The translations under genes were made by a program, and so were the position numbers. Source: Desulfofustis sp. PB-SRB1 (GTDB lineage: Bacteria > Desulfobacterota > Desulfobulbia > Desulfobulbales > Desulfocapsaceae). Taken from it: a stretch of 64,000 bases of DNA. Of the stretch, positions 61,913 to 64,000 are shown in pieces. The DNA is taken from contig JAEQMT010000010.1 in the NCBI GenBank assembly GCA_016722945.1, positions 513,765 to 577,764 of the forward strand. The letters are read 5' to 3'. The stretch's first letter is position 1, and each line of letters starts with the position of its first letter. The notes beneath the pieces were generated by a model that searched no databases, was not told where the DNA came from, and worked only from the letters and a program-made list of their open reading frames with translations.

Positions 61913-63097
61913 ATGATCATAAACGGTTTTTCTTTCGCCGCTGTTTCAGCCGGACTCAGGTATAAAAACCGGTTGGATCTGGGCCTTATCGTCTGCGACC
62001 AGCCGGCGGTGACGGCCGGCATGTTTACCACCAATCAGGTAAAGGCGGCGCCGGTGCTTCTCGATATAGAGCGGCTCAAGCAGGGCAAGGCAAGAGCCAT
62101 TCTCGTCAACAGCGGCTCCGCCAATGCCTGTACCGGCGAGATTGGGATGGCTGATGCTCACAAAACCTGCGGACTGGCGGCGCAACATCTGGGTATCGAT
62201 GAAAACGAGGTGCTGGTTGCTTCCACCGGGGTTATCGGTGAGCGGCTTAAGGTTGCCGGGTTTGAAGCGCATATGGGAGAACTGGTGGCGGGGTTGCGCC
62301 ACGATGGCGCCGTTGACGTGGCGCGCGCCATGATGACCACTGACACGGTGGAAAAATCCGCCTTCCGGACCATTGAGCTTGGCGGCGAAGAGGTCGCTAT
62401 TGGTGGCCTGGCTAAAGGCTCTGGAATGATTATGCCCAATATGGCAACCATGCTGGCCTTCGTCATGACTGATGCCCGTATCAGCTTCCCTCAACTGCGC
62501 CATTGTCTGAAAAACTCAGTAGCTGCCAGCTTTAATCTCATCACCGTTGACGGCGACACCTCAACCAATGATATGGTCTTGGTCATGGCCAGTGGCCACG
62601 CCGGCAACAGGTGGATTGAAGATGTTGATCACCCGGATTGTCATGACTTTGGCGCGGCCCTTGCCGAGGTGCTGGACGAGCTGGCCGAAAAGATCGTGGC
62701 CGACGGCGAAGGCGCCACCAAGCTGGTGAGAGTTGCGGTGGGCGGCGCTAAAGATGATCATGAGGCGGAACAGATAGCGCGCACGGTGGCCAACTCGAGC
62801 CTGGTGAAGACCGCATTTTTTGGTGGAGATCCCAATTGGGGGCGGATCGTCGCCGCCATGGGGCGGGCCGGAGTGCGGTTTCGTCCGGAGTTGGTGGATA
62901 TCGCCTGCGAGGGAATCATGCTGGTACGCGGCGGCGTATGGGTAGGGGAAGAGGCTGAGACCCAGGTGGCCGAGGCGATGCGGGCCCCGCGCTTTACCGT
63001 TTCCATCGACCTTCATCAGGGCAGCGGCGCGGCGGCGGTGCGCACCTGTGACTTATCTTATGACTACATAAAGATTAACGCCGATTATCGGAGTTGA
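61913..63097 (+). CDS. argJ: Bifunctional ornithine acetyltransferase/N-acetylglutamate synthase
   Basis: A 394-aa ArgJ. The self-cleavage site is in GSGMIMPNMATMLAFVMTDA, between Ala and Thr, with the threonine becoming the nucleophile of the beta chain. VNSGSANACTGEIG, STGVIGERLK and FFGGDPNWGRIVAAMGRAGV are further hallmarks. It transfers acetyl from N-acetylornithine to glutamate in arginine synthesis. The ATG at 61913 gives the usual start MIINGFSFAAVSAGLRYKNR; an in-frame GTG at 61871 is less likely. The CHAD-domain gene follows after one base. Confidence 0.95.
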   Translation: MIINGFSFAAVSAGLRYKNRLDLGLIVCDQPAVTAGMFTTNQVKAAPVLLDIERLKQGKARAILVNSGSANACTGEIGMADAHKTCGLAAQHLGIDENEVLVASTGVIGERLKVAGFEAHMGELVAGLRHDGAVDVARAMMTTDTVEKSAFRTIELGGEEVAIGGLAKGSGMIMPNMATMLAFVMTDARISFPQLRHCLKNSVAASFNLITVDGDTSTNDMVLVMASGHAGNRWIEDVDHPDCHDFGAALAEVLDELAEKIVADGEGATKLVRVAVGGAKDDHEAEQIARTVANSSLVKTAFFGGDPNWGRIVAAMGRAGVRFRPELVDIACEGIMLVRGGVWVGEEAETQVAEAMRAPRFTVSIDLHQGSGAAAVRTCDLSYDYIKINADYRS

Positions 63098-63098
63098 G

Positions 63099-64000
63099 AT
63101 GAGAAAACCGCGCAGTACCGCCTTGATATTTGGTGAGGCGAATCAGAGCTCAGCGTTGATTGAGCGGCTTGGTGAACATTTTATCGTTGAGCAGTTCGAC
63201 GAAACCAACACTATCCGCCGCTATTTCGATACCTTCGACTGGCGTCTGTACCGCGCCAAGCGGTTGTTTTATGCAGGGGCCGATACCATCAGCTTGTGCA
63301 CTTTAAATGAGTCACCCGTTGGGCGGGCGGCTGCCGCTCCCGCCGAATCATATTTCTGGTGGGATATCGCCGATTCTCCCCTTGCCGAGTGGCTGGCGCC
63401 GATCATTGGGGTACGGGCCCTGATTCCATTGTTTAGTGCCCAGTTGAGCACCGCCTGCTATCGTTTGCTGAATAAAGATCAGAAGATCGTTGTCCGGGTG
63501 GAGGTGGAGACCACCGTGGTGGACGGCGTCGACGGCGACCAATTGCATATGCATGGGGTGAGCTTCGAGGAGGTGCGGGGATATGATGAGCAGTATGATA
63601 CAGCAACCTCAATTGGTGCGGCATGCGGTGGCCAAGCCCCGGCCCAAAAGGCCTCACGCTTCATAAACGGCTTGTCGGTGAGCGGCCGAACACCGCTTGA
63701 TTACACCAGCAAGTTTGCCATTGCCCTGCCGCCCGAGATACCCATCGGCCGGGCGGTAAGCGCCATTTTCCTCGATCTGGCCGGCACCATGAAACGCAAT
63801 CATGACGGGGTCATGAATGATGTCGATTCCGAGTTTCTGCACGATTTCCGGGTTGCGGTGCGGCGTGCCCGTTCACTTCTGAGCCTTTTCAGAAAGGTGC
63901 TGCCCGAGGCCGAGTGCGACTGGTTTCAGCAGGAATTCAAGTGGCTGGGCAGTGTCACCGGGCCGGTCCGTGATATCGATGTCTATCTGCTTGCCCGTCA
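63099..64000 (+). CDS. CHAD-domain protein (cut by window edge)
   Basis: The frame starts at ATG 63099, one base after the argJ stop, and is open to the right edge (300 codons). The N-terminal 200 residues resemble a degenerate CYTH-like domain (RRYFDTFDWRLYRAKRLFYA; VVRVEVETTVVDG). A CHAD domain begins near residue 245: SEFLHDFRVAVRRARSLLSL and FQQEFKWLGSVTGPVRDIDV, with conserved histidine and arginines that bind polyphosphate. CYTH-CHAD proteins are linked to polyphosphate granules and phosphate metabolism. Coupling to argJ is probably incidental. Confidence 0.85.
   Translation, partial: MRKPRSTALIFGEANQSSALIERLGEHFIVEQFDETNTIRRYFDTFDWRLYRAKRLFYAGADTISLCTLNESPVGRAAAAPAESYFWWDIADSPLAEWLAPIIGVRALIPLFSAQLSTACYRLLNKDQKIVVRVEVETTVVDGVDGDQLHMHGVSFEEVRGYDEQYDTATSIGAACGGQAPAQKASRFINGLSVSGRTPLDYTSKFAIALPPEIPIGRAVSAIFLDLAGTMKRNHDGVMNDVDSEFLHDFRVAVRRARSLLSLFRKVLPEAECDWFQQEFKWLGSVTGPVRDIDVYLLAR

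Overview
The window most resembles a sulfate-reducing or related anaerobic member of the Desulfobacterota (Desulfobulbales-like). Pointers are the alternative-haem radical SAM enzyme AhbD, rubrerythrin, ferritin, a ferredoxin-thioredoxin reductase catalytic subunit with a glutaredoxin-like partner, an IcmF-type fused acyl-CoA mutase, a membrane polyferredoxin, and GC-rich, tightly packed operons. This is inferred from gene content; no rRNA or tRNA gene was seen.

Layout. 1-11.7 kb: the edge of an IS1634-family element, then small redox and stress genes (A-type Fe-S carrier, flavodoxin, ComEA-like HhH protein, rubrerythrin, PHP phosphatase, DsbA/FrnE, a PAS-LuxR regulator divergent from two tandem paralogous small proteins, glutaredoxin-FTR, YheT hydrolase, TPR and Yip1-like proteins). 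11.7-33.4 kb: a carboxylic-acid catabolic island. It holds an acetate-type symporter with a small subunit, a CaiB CoA-transferase, a GAF-HD-GYP protein, a giant Cache-PAS-PAS-CBS-DUF294 sensor, then two divergent operons: acyl-CoA synthetase, acyl-CoA dehydrogenase, TetR, IcmF on one side and thiolase, hydroxyacyl-CoA dehydrogenase, M24 peptidase, DUF6125-like, enoyl-CoA hydratase, acyl-CoA dehydrogenase on the other. Together they would activate short and branched acids, interconvert isobutyryl- and butyryl-CoA, and oxidise butyryl-CoA to acetyl-CoA. Palindromes with a GAGCGCTC core lie beside the promoters of these units and suggest one TetR regulon.

33.5-40.5 kb: a frameshifted ArnT/PMT-type glycosyltransferase, then a nested insertion. 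An IS1634-family element (imperfect 25-bp terminal repeats, 5-bp target duplication TCTGG) has been split inside its transposase gene by a 3222-bp transposon (36727-39948) with TGTTGA/TCAACA ends and a 5-bp duplication GCGGC. The inner element carries a Zn-ribbon-like protein, a Mu/TniA-like DDE transposase, an ExeA/TniB-like ATPase and a 53-aa protein, and has repeated subterminal motifs. It looks like a minimal member of the Mu/Tn7/Tn5053 group and is the most striking system in the window.

40.6-53 kb: a secreted-type protein, a HprK-like kinase/PqqD pair, an HD phosphohydrolase, hemE and ahbD on the minus strand; then a plus-strand operon hisD-rsmG-leuB-divergent prs-like gene-fusion of a cyclic-nucleotide domain, a degenerate sigma54-type AAA domain and a membrane polyferredoxin. 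53-64 kb: amtB-glnB behind a sigma54-type promoter, universal stress proteins, ferritin, a hot-dog thioesterase, a double ribbon-helix-helix protein beside twin Hsp20 genes, MITE-like intergenic repeats ending in TCGTAAAAAC, a metallophosphoesterase, argJ, and a CHAD-domain gene running off the right edge.
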